A stretch of 36,415 bases of DNA, from contig NZ_JADPET010000009.1 in the NCBI RefSeq assembly GCF_015667935.1, forward strand, positions 1 to 36,415, written 5' to 3'. Below, one piece after another: positions 28,088 to 36,415 of this stretch. A model generated the notes under the pieces. It searched no databases. It saw only the letters and a list, made by a program, of their open reading frames with translations, and was not told where the DNA came from. The number at the start of each line of letters is the position of its first letter. Position 1 is the stretch's first letter. This DNA comes from Clostridium sp. 1001270J_160509_D11 (lineage in GTDB: Bacteria > Bacillota > Clostridia > Peptostreptococcales > Peptostreptococcaceae). The translations under genes were made by a program, and so were the position numbers.

Positions 28088-28121
28088 AAAAAAATCCTAA
28101 TAACGAGATTAGGATTTTTTG
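28088..28121 (-). terminator. Terminator of the cobalamin riboswitch
   Basis: Hairpin AAATCCTAAT-CTCGTT-ATTAGGATTT on the minus strand, followed by TTTTTTGTT. Its 5' arm begins AAAAAATC (28120-28113), which can pair exactly with GATTTTTT (28137-28130) in the preceding hairpin, giving an alternative structure. Confidence 0.85.
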
Positions 28122-28309
28122 TATTTATAAAAAAATCTTCACCCCGAGATTTTAACTCTAATAAATTAATTAATCCAGGTATCCTGACTTAACATCATCC
28201 TACTCCTACACCTTCCCATTTTCTCAAACAGTGGTTTCTATAGTTTCATCCGTTTCACAGTAGCGGGGGCTGTAAAGGCTTTTACCTTTTTCCCTGAGAA
28301 AAATTAATC
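28088..28309 (-). promoter_or_regulatory. Cobalamin (B12) riboswitch upstream of cbiP
   Basis: On the minus strand the aptamer spans about 28309-28163. P1 arms are ATTAATT at both ends. The conserved GGTAAAAGCC, ACAG-CCCCCGCTA-CTGT (hairpin P5/L5), CCACTG, GGGAAGG, GTAGGATGA and AAGTCAGGATACCTGG follow in the canonical order. Downstream, the hairpin AAAATCT-CGGGGTGA-AGATTTT (28153-28132) has a loop whose CGGGG complements CCCCG of L5, as expected for the L5-L13 kissing contact. A terminator follows. Ligand binding should stabilise the kissing hairpin and leave the terminator free to form, turning the operon off. It represses cbiP through hemB. It starts about eight bases after the cobC-like stop, with no clear promoter between. 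Confidence 0.95.
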
Positions 28310-28316
28310 TAATATT

Positions 28317-28925
28317 CTATTTTAAAAAACTTGTTTCATTTAACTTATTAATAACAGCAAATCCATTATCAATTTCAACAATACTTATAGATGCATTGTC
28401 GATTTTAAAATTCCAATGGTATTCAAAACTATTTGAAATTAAATATGTTAAAATATTTCTAATTGTCCCTGCATGAGCACATATTAAGATTGTCTCATCT
28501 TCATCAGACTCATCTAAAATAAATTGTGTTTCTTTTGATACTCTTTCAAAACAATCAACCAAGCTTTCTCCATTTGGATATGTATATTCATATCCTTCTT
28601 CTATCATTTTGTTAAATTCATCAGGATAATCTTTTTGAATTTCTTTGAAGTCTTTTCCTTCAAAATCTCCAAAGTTAATTTCTTGTAAATCCTTACTCTG
28701 TTGTATTTCTATTGAATTTATTTTAGCTAAATATTTTGCAGTCTCTTTAGTTCTACTTGACGTCGTAGTATATATCTTATCAATTTTTTCATCACTTAAA
28801 AAGCCTGTTATTTTTTCTATTTGTATCTTTCCTTCTTCACTTACTTTACTATCTATATGACCAGAGAGTTTCGCAAGTTTATTATCTTCTGTAAGTACAT
28901 GACGTACTAAAATTAATTTTTTCAT
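28317..28925 (-). CDS. cobC: Histidine phosphatase family protein, probable alpha-ribazole-5'-phosphate phosphatase
   Basis: Predicted to remove the 5' phosphate from the nucleotide loop (alpha-ribazole phosphate or adenosylcobalamin phosphate). 202 residues, the CobC length. The phosphohistidine is His9, but the usual RHG motif reads RHV (LILVRHVLTE). Arg58 (SSRTKETA), Glu82 (EINFGDFEG) and the second catalytic His151 are present, with that His in AHAG instead of the more common HGG. Identity comes from the family plus position directly after cobS, cobU and cobT. Another small phosphatase of the family is possible. AAGGAG precedes the ATG. It is last in the cobTUSC group, and the riboswitch follows at once. 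Confidence 0.78.
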   Translation of the reverse strand: MKKLILVRHVLTEDNKLAKLSGHIDSKVSEEGKIQIEKITGFLSDEKIDKIYTTTSSRTKETAKYLAKINSIEIQQSKDLQEINFGDFEGKDFKEIQKDYPDEFNKMIEEGYEYTYPNGESLVDCFERVSKETQFILDESDEDETILICAHAGTIRNILTYLISNSFEYHWNFKIDNASISIVEIDNGFAVINKLNETSFLK

Positions 28926-28943
28926 TTTCTTCTCCTTACAATG

Positions 28944-29714
28944 CTAAATTACTGAAATTAGCATATAAGTATATATTAAGAAAAATACTTCTCCAAGTTC
29001 TATCGTGCAACCTAGTATATCTCCAGTTACACCATCAATCTTTTTATATATATGTTTTTTAAACAATAATGCAAATACTATTATAAATATAATAGAACTT
29101 AAAACTTTTATAATTGTCGCAATAGGTTGTAAGAAAATAAATTTTCCAAATAATATAATTAATATAGAAGAATATACTATACCTGTTATAAGCATTCCCA
29201 TAGTACATTTTCCTATAAATAAATTACCCATACCTTTTGCTCTTGGAGTTACTGTTTTGTAAGTCATTATCATAACTCCAATTCGCCCTATAACCGGCAT
29301 AAAAATAACTAGCCATAACAAGTTATTTTGTACTAAGCTATTGATAAATCCTATTTTTAGTAGTATTAAAAACATTATTGCAAGAAGTGAATTTGTTCCT
29401 AATCTGGAATCTTTCATTATTTCTAAAATTCGTTCTTTGTCTCTATTACTGTATATTGCATCAAATGTATCACCTAATCCATCTATATGAAGGCCTCCTG
29501 TTGTTAAAACTTCTATAAGAGTTATAACTATAGCACTTATAAATGGATCAAATATTGTCAACGAAAGCCAACCAAAAATATATGTTATTATACCGATTAC
29601 AAATCCTACTAATGGAAAATATACTATTGATTTATGGAATTCTTCATCAAATCCTGTTTCTATCCTAATTGGAATTCTCGTCATAAATTGTAGTATTGAA
29701 ATAAATCTATTCAT
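28944..29714 (-). CDS. cobS: Adenosylcobinamide-GDP ribazoletransferase (cobalamin synthase)
   Basis: Membrane enzyme joining adenosylcobinamide-GDP to alpha-ribazole or its phosphate, the last assembly step. 256 residues with about six hydrophobic segments. The catalytic-region signature TTGGLHIDGLGDTFDAIYSNR (71-91) carries the acidic metal-binding residues, and SRLGTNSL (103-110) is also conserved. It lies seven bases after cobU and 18 before the cobC-like gene. It should work in the cytoplasmic membrane alongside CbiB. Confidence 0.95.
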   Translation of the reverse strand: MNRFISILQFMTRIPIRIETGFDEEFHKSIVYFPLVGFVIGIITYIFGWLSLTIFDPFISAIVITLIEVLTTGGLHIDGLGDTFDAIYSNRDKERILEIMKDSRLGTNSLLAIMFLILLKIGFINSLVQNNLLWLVIFMPVIGRIGVMIMTYKTVTPRAKGMGNLFIGKCTMGMLITGIVYSSILIILFGKFIFLQPIATIIKVLSSIIFIIVFALLFKKHIYKKIDGVTGDILGCTIELGEVFFLIYTYMLISVI

Positions 29715-29720
29715 ATCTCT

Positions 29721-30281
29721 CTACCCCTTTATTTTTGTAGGAATTCCGCATACAACAAAATAAACTTCATCACTTAGTTTTCCTAGCATTTGATTTATTC
29801 TGCCTACAAAATCACAGTAAACTCTACCTAATTTATAACCTGGAACTACTCCTAGTCCAATTTCATTTGTAACCATAACGAAATATAAATCAGTTTTTTT
29901 AACTTCTTCCATCAATTTTTTAATTTGGTCTTGTATATAAGCTTCTAACTCATTTATTTCTTCTTCGCTTGCATTATCTATGTCTATTCCATCAGTAAAC
30001 ATTAAATTATTTACTAATAAAGTGATGCAATCTAGTATAACTGTTTGATGTTTTTCACTTATATCTTTTATTATTTTATAAATATCTTTATAAATTTCGT
30101 ATGTTTTCCACTCTTTTGGTCTACTTGCTTGATGCTTTCTAACTCTTTCTTTCATTTCATCATCAAAAGCGACTGATGTTGCAATATAAGCAGTACTATT
30201 ATTTTGGTTTTTACATAGTGATTCTGCAAATCCACTTTTTCCAGAGCGTGCACCACCTGTAACTAAAATAACTTTGCTCAT
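29721..30281 (-). CDS. cobU: Adenosylcobinamide kinase / guanylyltransferase
   Basis: Phosphorylates adenosylcobinamide and then transfers GMP to give adenosylcobinamide-GDP. 186 residues. P-loop VTGGARSGKSGFAE at 7-20. The guanylylated histidine is His50 in VRKHQASRPKEW. The TNEIGLGVVPGYKLGRVYCDFVG stretch near the C-terminus is the CobU signature. AAGGAG six bases before the ATG. It lies 21 bases after cobT. Capable of cobinamide salvage as well as de novo synthesis. Confidence 0.95.
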   Translation of the reverse strand: MSKVILVTGGARSGKSGFAESLCKNQNNSTAYIATSVAFDDEMKERVRKHQASRPKEWKTYEIYKDIYKIIKDISEKHQTVILDCITLLVNNLMFTDGIDIDNASEEEINELEAYIQDQIKKLMEEVKKTDLYFVMVTNEIGLGVVPGYKLGRVYCDFVGRINQMLGKLSDEVYFVVCGIPTKIKG

Positions 30282-30302
30282 AGTTTTCTCCTTAATGTTT
30301 TA

Positions 30303-31349
30303 TTACATACCCATATCAACTTCATCGAAAGTTAGCATATTTTTATAAACATAGTTTGCAGCTTCTATCATATTGAATGCTAAAGCAGCCCCACTACCTT
30401 CTCCTAATCTCATATCCATTTTTAAGAATGGATCTAATCCTAATAATTCTAAAGCTTTCTTAGCTCCTGGTTCTGCTGAATAGTGTGATGCTATCATATA
30501 ATCTTTACATCTTGGGTTTATATTTACTGCTATTAAAGCTGCTGCATAAGATATAAATCCATCTAAAACAACTGGTACTCTATTTGCACTACATCCTAAT
30601 ATAACACCAGCCATAGAACCTATTTCAAATCCACCAACTTTTTGTAATATATCTATTCCATCTGTTGGATTTGGTTGGTTTATTTCTATAGCAGTTCTTA
30701 TTACTTGTGCTTTATGTGCTAATAGTTCTTTTTTAAGACCTGCACCCATTCCTGTTACTTCTTGTGGGTCACATCCTGCAATTACAGATATTATTGCAGC
30801 AGATGGTGTTGTATTTGCTATTCCCATCTCACCTATACCTATAACTTTATAATCTTCTTGTATGTATTTTTCAGACATCTCTATCCCAATTTCTATTGCT
30901 CTTATAGCTTCTTGTCTTGTCATTGCAGGACCTTTTGCCATATTAGATGTACTTTTTCTTATTTTACAATCGATTACACCTTCAATTGGCTCATCGCAGT
31001 TAATCCCTACATCTACTAATTGAACATCTGAACCTACAAATTTAGAGATTGTTCCTACACCATTAATTTTCTTTGGAAAATTCATAGATTGTAAAAGTGT
31101 TATATTTTGATTATTTGGAGCTACTCCTTCTTCATATACACCATGATCACATGCAAAAGATAAAACTATCTTTTTTGTAGTATCAAAATACTTGCTTCCG
31201 TATATACCAGCTAATTGTATACTTATCTCTTCTAATTTTCCTAAACTTCCTTGTGGTTTTATTAACCTATCTTGCCTAGCTTGTGCTTGTTCCATAAAAC
31301 GAGTATCTAATGGGTAAATATTTTTACATATACTCTCGATTAAACTCAT
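30303..31349 (-). CDS. cobT: Nicotinate-nucleotide:base (dimethylbenzimidazole) phosphoribosyltransferase
   Basis: Makes alpha-ribazole phosphate from nicotinate mononucleotide and the lower-ligand base. 348 residues. The catalytic glutamate is Glu317 in RLGEGSGAALA, the same number as in Salmonella CobT. CDHGVYEEGVAPNNQNIT (67-84) and GEMGIANTTPSAA (173-185) are conserved. Family members accept other benzimidazoles, adenine or phenolics, so the lower ligand cannot be inferred, and no base-synthesis gene lies nearby. GGGAGG precedes the ATG. First gene of cobT-cobU-cobS-cobC; a terminator-like hairpin lies about 50 bases upstream. Confidence 0.95.
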   Translation of the reverse strand: MSLIESICKNIYPLDTRFMEQAQARQDRLIKPQGSLGKLEEISIQLAGIYGSKYFDTTKKIVLSFACDHGVYEEGVAPNNQNITLLQSMNFPKKINGVGTISKFVGSDVQLVDVGINCDEPIEGVIDCKIRKSTSNMAKGPAMTRQEAIRAIEIGIEMSEKYIQEDYKVIGIGEMGIANTTPSAAIISVIAGCDPQEVTGMGAGLKKELLAHKAQVIRTAIEINQPNPTDGIDILQKVGGFEIGSMAGVILGCSANRVPVVLDGFISYAAALIAVNINPRCKDYMIASHYSAEPGAKKALELLGLDPFLKMDMRLGEGSGAALAFNMIEAANYVYKNMLTFDEVDMGM

Positions 31350-31396
31350 TGTATGCCTCCCTCTGATTTTGAATTAGATATTGTCAAAAAATAAAT

Positions 31397-31433
31397 AAAA
31401 TTAATCCTAGCCATAAAGGCTAGGTTTAATTTT
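31397..31433 (-). terminator. Hairpin terminator between hemL and cobT
   Basis: Arms AAAATTAATCCTAGCC and GGCTAGGTTTAATTTT with a loop of about five bases; on the minus strand it is followed by ATTTATTTTTT. It ends hemL transcription about 130 bases after that stop. Because a candidate promoter lies between hemL and this hairpin, it might also act as an attenuator for cobT. Confidence 0.8.
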
Positions 31434-31448
31434 ATTAAAAATATATCT

Positions 31449-31477
31449 ATTATAAATTATATAAACTAATTTCTAAA
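31449..31477 (-). promoter_or_regulatory. Candidate promoter upstream of cobT
   Basis: TTTAGA (31477-31472), 17-base spacer, perfect TATAAT (31454-31449) on the minus strand. The -35 is weak (4 of 6), and such matches arise by chance in AT-rich DNA. If real, transcription would begin near 31442, just before the terminator hairpin. Confidence 0.3.
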
Positions 31478-31564
31478 GTTTCTACTAATTTCGTTAGATT
31501 TTTATAATTTAATTTGTATTTTTTTGCCAATTTTTATATTTTTATAATAAAAGTTAGATTTTAT

Positions 31565-32860
31565 TTATAAATTATGGCATGCTTTTAATGCTTCATAGTT
31601 GCATTTTATTGTATATTCTATATCCTCATCTGTATGAGCATAAGATAAGAACATTGCTTCATACTGACTTGGAGCAATTAATATTCCTCTGTCTAACATT
31701 TCTTTGAAATATTGATTAAATTTATCTATATCTGATTTAGTTGCATCATCAAAGTTTTGAACTGGTCCTGATGTAAAGAATAAACAAACTAATGACCCTG
31801 CTCTATTTACAGTATAATCTAATCCTAATTTTTTAAGATTCTCTTGTATTCCTTCTTGTAGCATTTTACCTTTTCTGTCTAATTCAGAATAAATATCTTT
31901 ATGGTCTCTTAATGTTTCAAGGTTTTTCTTTCCTAAGAACATTGCAAGAGGATTTCCTGATAATGTACCAGCTTGATAAACAGGTCCTACTGGAGATACA
32001 CATGCCATTATTTCTTTTTTCGCTCCATATGCTCCAACTGGCATACCTGCACCAATTATCTTACCAAAGCAAACCATATCTGGTTCAACACCAAAGTATC
32101 CGATTGAACTATTGTAAGCAAGTCTGAAACCAGTTATAACTTCATCGAATATTAAAACACTTTTATACTCTGTACATATATCTCTTAGTCCTTGTATAAA
32201 TTCTTGGGTTCCTGGAACAACCCCCATATTTCCTGATACAGTTTCAACTATTACTGCTGCTATATCATCACCTTGTTCTTCAAACACTCTTCTTACATCT
32301 TCTATATCATTATATCTACATACTAATGTATTTTTTACTACGTCAGCAGGTACTCCTGGACTTGTTGGAACACCGAAAGTTAAAGTTCCAGAGCCTGATT
32401 GAACTAATAATCCATCAGAATGTCCATGATAACATCCTTCAAATTTAAGTATTTTATTTCTATTAGTATATCCTCTAGCCACTCTTAAAGCACTCATTGT
32501 AGCCTCAGTACCTGAGTTTACCATACGCACCTGATCTATGGCAGGATATGCATCAACTATTATTTTAGCAACATCTATTTCTATTGGTGTTGCTACCCCA
32601 TAACTTGTCCCTCTCTTAGCCATTTCTTCTAGTCCTTCAGACATAAAATCTGGACTATGTCCTAGCATAAGAGGTCCCCAAGAACAAATATAGTCTATAT
32701 ATTCATTTCCATCAACATCGATTAATCTATCACCATGTGCTTTATCTGCAAATATAGGCGCTAATCCTACTGATTTAAATGCTCTAACTGGACTATTTAC
32801 CCCTCCAGGAATGTATTTCTCTGCTTCTTTAAATAATTGCTCTGATTTAGTATACTTCAT
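31565..32860 (-). CDS. hemL: Glutamate-1-semialdehyde 2,1-aminomutase
   Basis: PLP enzyme converting glutamate-1-semialdehyde to 5-aminolevulinate, the second C5-pathway step. 431 residues, family length. GGVNSPVRAFKSVG (19-32) is the HemL N-terminal hallmark. VNSGTEATMSALRVARG (114-130) and the Schiff-base lysine Lys267 (CFGKIIGAGMPVGAYG) are intact. A GGAGG site precedes the ATG. It lies 21 bases after hemA, whose product is passed directly to it, and is outside the riboswitch-controlled operon. Confidence 0.96.
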   Translation of the reverse strand: MKYTKSEQLFKEAEKYIPGGVNSPVRAFKSVGLAPIFADKAHGDRLIDVDGNEYIDYICSWGPLMLGHSPDFMSEGLEEMAKRGTSYGVATPIEIDVAKIIVDAYPAIDQVRMVNSGTEATMSALRVARGYTNRNKILKFEGCYHGHSDGLLVQSGSGTLTFGVPTSPGVPADVVKNTLVCRYNDIEDVRRVFEEQGDDIAAVIVETVSGNMGVVPGTQEFIQGLRDICTEYKSVLIFDEVITGFRLAYNSSIGYFGVEPDMVCFGKIIGAGMPVGAYGAKKEIMACVSPVGPVYQAGTLSGNPLAMFLGKKNLETLRDHKDIYSELDRKGKMLQEGIQENLKKLGLDYTVNRAGSLVCLFFTSGPVQNFDDATKSDIDKFNQYFKEMLDRGILIAPSQYEAMFLSYAHTDEDIEYTIKCNYEALKACHNL

Positions 32861-32881
32861 TACTTTATATCCTCCATAAAT

Positions 32882-34123
32882 TTATATTTCAAATAAATCC
32901 TCAATAACTTTTATGTATTCTTCTCTCTGACCTTTATTTTTTACTTGTTTTAAATTCATGATAGGTTCTCTTATTACCCTTTTTAATGCTGAACCTAACA
33001 TTTTTTCGATTATTTTCTTTTCCCTTTGGTTTAAATCGATTTTTCTATAAATACAATCTAAAGTGTCTTCCTTAATTTCAATACATTTACTATTTAATGA
33101 TTGTATTGTAGGATCCATGAAAGTCAAGTCTAGCCATTCTACAAATTCGTCAATTTTTACACTTATAATTTCTTGTGCTTTTTGTGCTAACTCATTTCTT
33201 TTTATATCATTTTGATCGTGAATTTCTTTTAAATCATCAATATCGTATAATTCTACATAATCTAATTCATTTAATTTAGTATCTATATCTCTAGGCAATG
33301 CAATATCCATAATATATATTTTCTTATCTAATTTTGGCATTTCATCATATCTTATAACTAAATGAGGTGATGCTGTTGCACTAACGATAATATCTATGGA
33401 TTTTTCCTCAATAACTTTATGTCTATCACTATATTCTATCGGAATTATATTTTTAAATTTACTTTGTATTGCCTTTGTTTTTTCAATATTTCTATTAGCT
33501 ACATATATATTTTTTATCTTTTCTTCTTCTAAGTGGTTTAAAGTAAGTAAATTCATCTTACCTAATCCTACAATTAAAGCATTTTTACCTTCTAGAGAAC
33601 CTATTTTCTCCTTAAGTAATTTTACACCTATATAACTAATTGAAAGTGGTTGTTGTGATATTTTTGTTATAGTTTTTATTTCTTTAGATGTTGTTATCGC
33701 ATCTCTGAATAATTTATTAAATACTTTTTTTGTTGCACCCAATTTCATACAAAATTCATGGGCATCTCTTACTTGTCCAAGAATTTGGTCTTCCCCCAAA
33801 ACAAGTGAGTCTAAACCTGCTGTAACTTCAAATAAATGCTGAATTGCTTCTAAATTTGTTTTCTTAAATAAATATTTATTTATATCTTTTACCCCAAAAT
33901 ACTGCTCATAAAAATCTGATAATTCATTAATTTTTATATCTATATTTTCTGCGTTTATATATATTTCACTTCTATTACAAGTAGATATAATTACTACTTC
34001 CTCAATCTCTTTATCTAACAGTATATTTATAACTTCAATTTTTTTCGTATCAGTAAATGATACGGCTTCCCTAACATTTATTGGAGCTAAATTATGATTT
34101 ACCCCTACAACTCCTATGTTCAT
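32882..34123 (-). CDS. hemA: Glutamyl-tRNA reductase
   Basis: NADPH-dependent reduction of glutamyl-tRNA(Glu) to glutamate-1-semialdehyde, the committed step of tetrapyrrole synthesis. 413 residues from the ATG at 34123, with GGAGG six bases upstream; the frame continues to 34162 but without a ribosome site there. The N-terminus MNIGVVGVNHNLAPINVRE is characteristic, and the nucleophile is Cys49 in ISTCNRSEIY. SLVLGEDQILGQVRDA follows in the catalytic domain, then the nucleotide-binding ALIVGLGKMN. The C-terminal helical dimerisation domain is complete. There is no C-terminal precorrin-2 dehydrogenase fusion, as occurs in some clostridia; that activity is encoded at 8456-9031. Confidence 0.95.
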   Translation of the reverse strand: MNIGVVGVNHNLAPINVREAVSFTDTKKIEVINILLDKEIEEVVIISTCNRSEIYINAENIDIKINELSDFYEQYFGVKDINKYLFKKTNLEAIQHLFEVTAGLDSLVLGEDQILGQVRDAHEFCMKLGATKKVFNKLFRDAITTSKEIKTITKISQQPLSISYIGVKLLKEKIGSLEGKNALIVGLGKMNLLTLNHLEEEKIKNIYVANRNIEKTKAIQSKFKNIIPIEYSDRHKVIEEKSIDIIVSATASPHLVIRYDEMPKLDKKIYIMDIALPRDIDTKLNELDYVELYDIDDLKEIHDQNDIKRNELAQKAQEIISVKIDEFVEWLDLTFMDPTIQSLNSKCIEIKEDTLDCIYRKIDLNQREKKIIEKMLGSALKRVIREPIMNLKQVKNKGQREEYIKVIEDLFEI

Positions 34124-34194
34124 ATTCTTCCTCCATATTTTCAGATTTTCCCTACTCAACACCTTTACCTATAGTTTTTATTTTATAACATATT

Positions 34195-34222
34195 ATTATA
34201 AAAAAAAAGTAACATGTCCCAA
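34195..34222 (-). promoter_or_regulatory. Candidate promoter of hemA-hemL
   Basis: TTGGGA (34222-34217), 16-base spacer, perfect TATAAT (34200-34195) on the minus strand. The start would be near 34188, leaving a leader of about 65 bases. It lies between the rRNA operon terminator and hemA. Confidence 0.5.
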
Positions 34223-34406
34223 AATAATAAAGTATTCTTACAAAATCGCTATTTTTATTTGTTTATTATCAAATCAAGTATATTAGTCTATATTAAATTA
34301 AATTAAATTTATAATTGTATTTATTTTGTACTTATTAAATCCCCTAATCTAAAAGTACTTCTTTCTATTTCATAGTCTTTATCTTGTAAAAATCGGTAAA
34401 AAAAAT
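34223..34406. other. AT-rich intergenic spacer, no gene seen
   Basis: Between the rRNA operon terminator and the hemA promoter. Contains short ATTAA repeats near 34292-34310 and no ORF with a ribosome site or recognisable RNA. Confidence 0.5.
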
Positions 34407-34444
34407 GAGCCTTACTAAATATAATTTATATTTATAATAGGCTC
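34407..34444 (-). terminator. Terminator of the rRNA operon
   Basis: GAGCC and GGCTC arms with a long AT-rich inner stem (TATTATAAATATAA-type). On the minus strand it is followed by ATTTTTTTT. It lies about 80 bases beyond the 5S 3' end. Confidence 0.75.
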
Positions 34445-34524
34445 GAAAATTCAATTTAGGTTTTTAAAAAAAGATTTTATATTATCCTTTATATTGTTTA
34501 ATTTCTCGAAAACAAAAAAAGATT

Positions 34525-34642
<118 letters not shown>

Positions 34643-34651
34643 AATTTTATT

Positions 34652-34726
34652 TGGAGCTGGTGATAGGAGTCGAACCTACAACCTGCTGATTACAAGTCAG
34701 CTGCTCTGCCATTGAGCCACACCAGC
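34652..34726 (-). tRNA. tRNA-Thr (anticodon TGT)
   Basis: 75 bases including an encoded CCA. Acceptor GCTGGTG/CACCAGC, D-arm GCTC/GAGC, anticodon stem GCTGA/TCAGC with loop CTTGTAA (anticodon TGT, reading ACA), and T-arm GTAGG-TTCGACT-CCTAT. It lies between 23S and 5S and is processed from the rRNA transcript. Confidence 0.95.
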
Positions 34727-34782
34727 ATATTTATTTATTTAATACTTTCAAAATTGCTAACATTTAATGAATGAATTCATTT

Positions 34783-36415
<1,633 letters not shown>

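Noticed and set aside
28132-28153. Second intrinsic terminator after the riboswitch
   Set aside because: It has a hairpin plus T-run, but its stem is seven AT-rich pairs and its loop complements L5 of the aptamer. It is better read as the kissing hairpin than as a terminator.
28310-28345. Promoter for cbiP in the last bases of the cobC-like gene (TAGAAT at 28316-28311)
   Set aside because: No -35 element of any quality at the correct spacing; such hexamers are common by chance in DNA this AT-rich.

Overview
The window looks like a piece of chromosome from a low-GC anaerobic Firmicute, most likely Peptostreptococcaceae (Clostridioides/Paraclostridium-like). This rests on the very AT-rich coding sequence, strong AGGAGG-type ribosome sites, T-box and cobalamin riboswitch control, a cobA-hemD fusion, and a complete anaerobic (early cobalt insertion, cbi-type) corrin pathway. 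The genus is an inference. Every gene I accept lies on the minus strand, so transcription runs from high to low coordinates.

Layout, right to left. 36415-34525 is the 3' part of an rRNA operon: partial 23S, then tRNA-Thr(TGT), then 5S, then a terminator. 34123-31565 holds hemA-hemL, which make 5-aminolevulinate, with their own promoter. After a hairpin comes cobT-cobU-cobS-cobC-like (31349-28317), the nucleotide-loop end of cobalamin synthesis. An AdoCbl-type riboswitch with a transcription terminator (28309-28088) begins about eight bases after the cobC-like stop. It leads into one long run, cbiP-cbiA-cbiB-cobD-pduX-cbiC-cbiD-cbiE-cbiT-cbiF-cbiG-cbiH-cbiJ-cbiK-cbiL-hemC-cobA/hemD-hemB, ending at a terminator near 10660. 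Many of these genes overlap by 1-28 bases. Together they cover glutamyl-tRNA to uroporphyrinogen III, corrin ring synthesis, aminopropanol-phosphate arm synthesis and lower-ligand attachment. Not seen in the window: a cobalt transporter, a cob(I)alamin adenosyltransferase, or a lower-ligand base synthesis gene.

To the left are sstT (Na+/serine-threonine symporter), a stand-alone precorrin-2 dehydrogenase gene, and the arginine operon argC-argJ-argB-argD. The arg operon has a near-consensus promoter and a T-box leader. The leader is unusual: one complete T-box is followed by a second antiterminator/terminator module that has no stem I of its own.

The left end is a small accessory block: a zinc-ribbon membrane protein of unknown function, a TfoX C-terminal-domain protein, a decayed LysR regulator (internal deletion plus an in-frame stop) and a MATE efflux pump.

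I found no wholly new system. The best leads are regulatory: the semi-tandem T-box, the riboswitch embedded between two cob gene groups with a readable switching scheme, and the hairpin in front of cobT. Others are protein-level (altered RHG motif in the CobC-like phosphatase, G-T instead of A-T at the ArgJ cleavage site) and one is genomic (tRNA between 23S and 5S).
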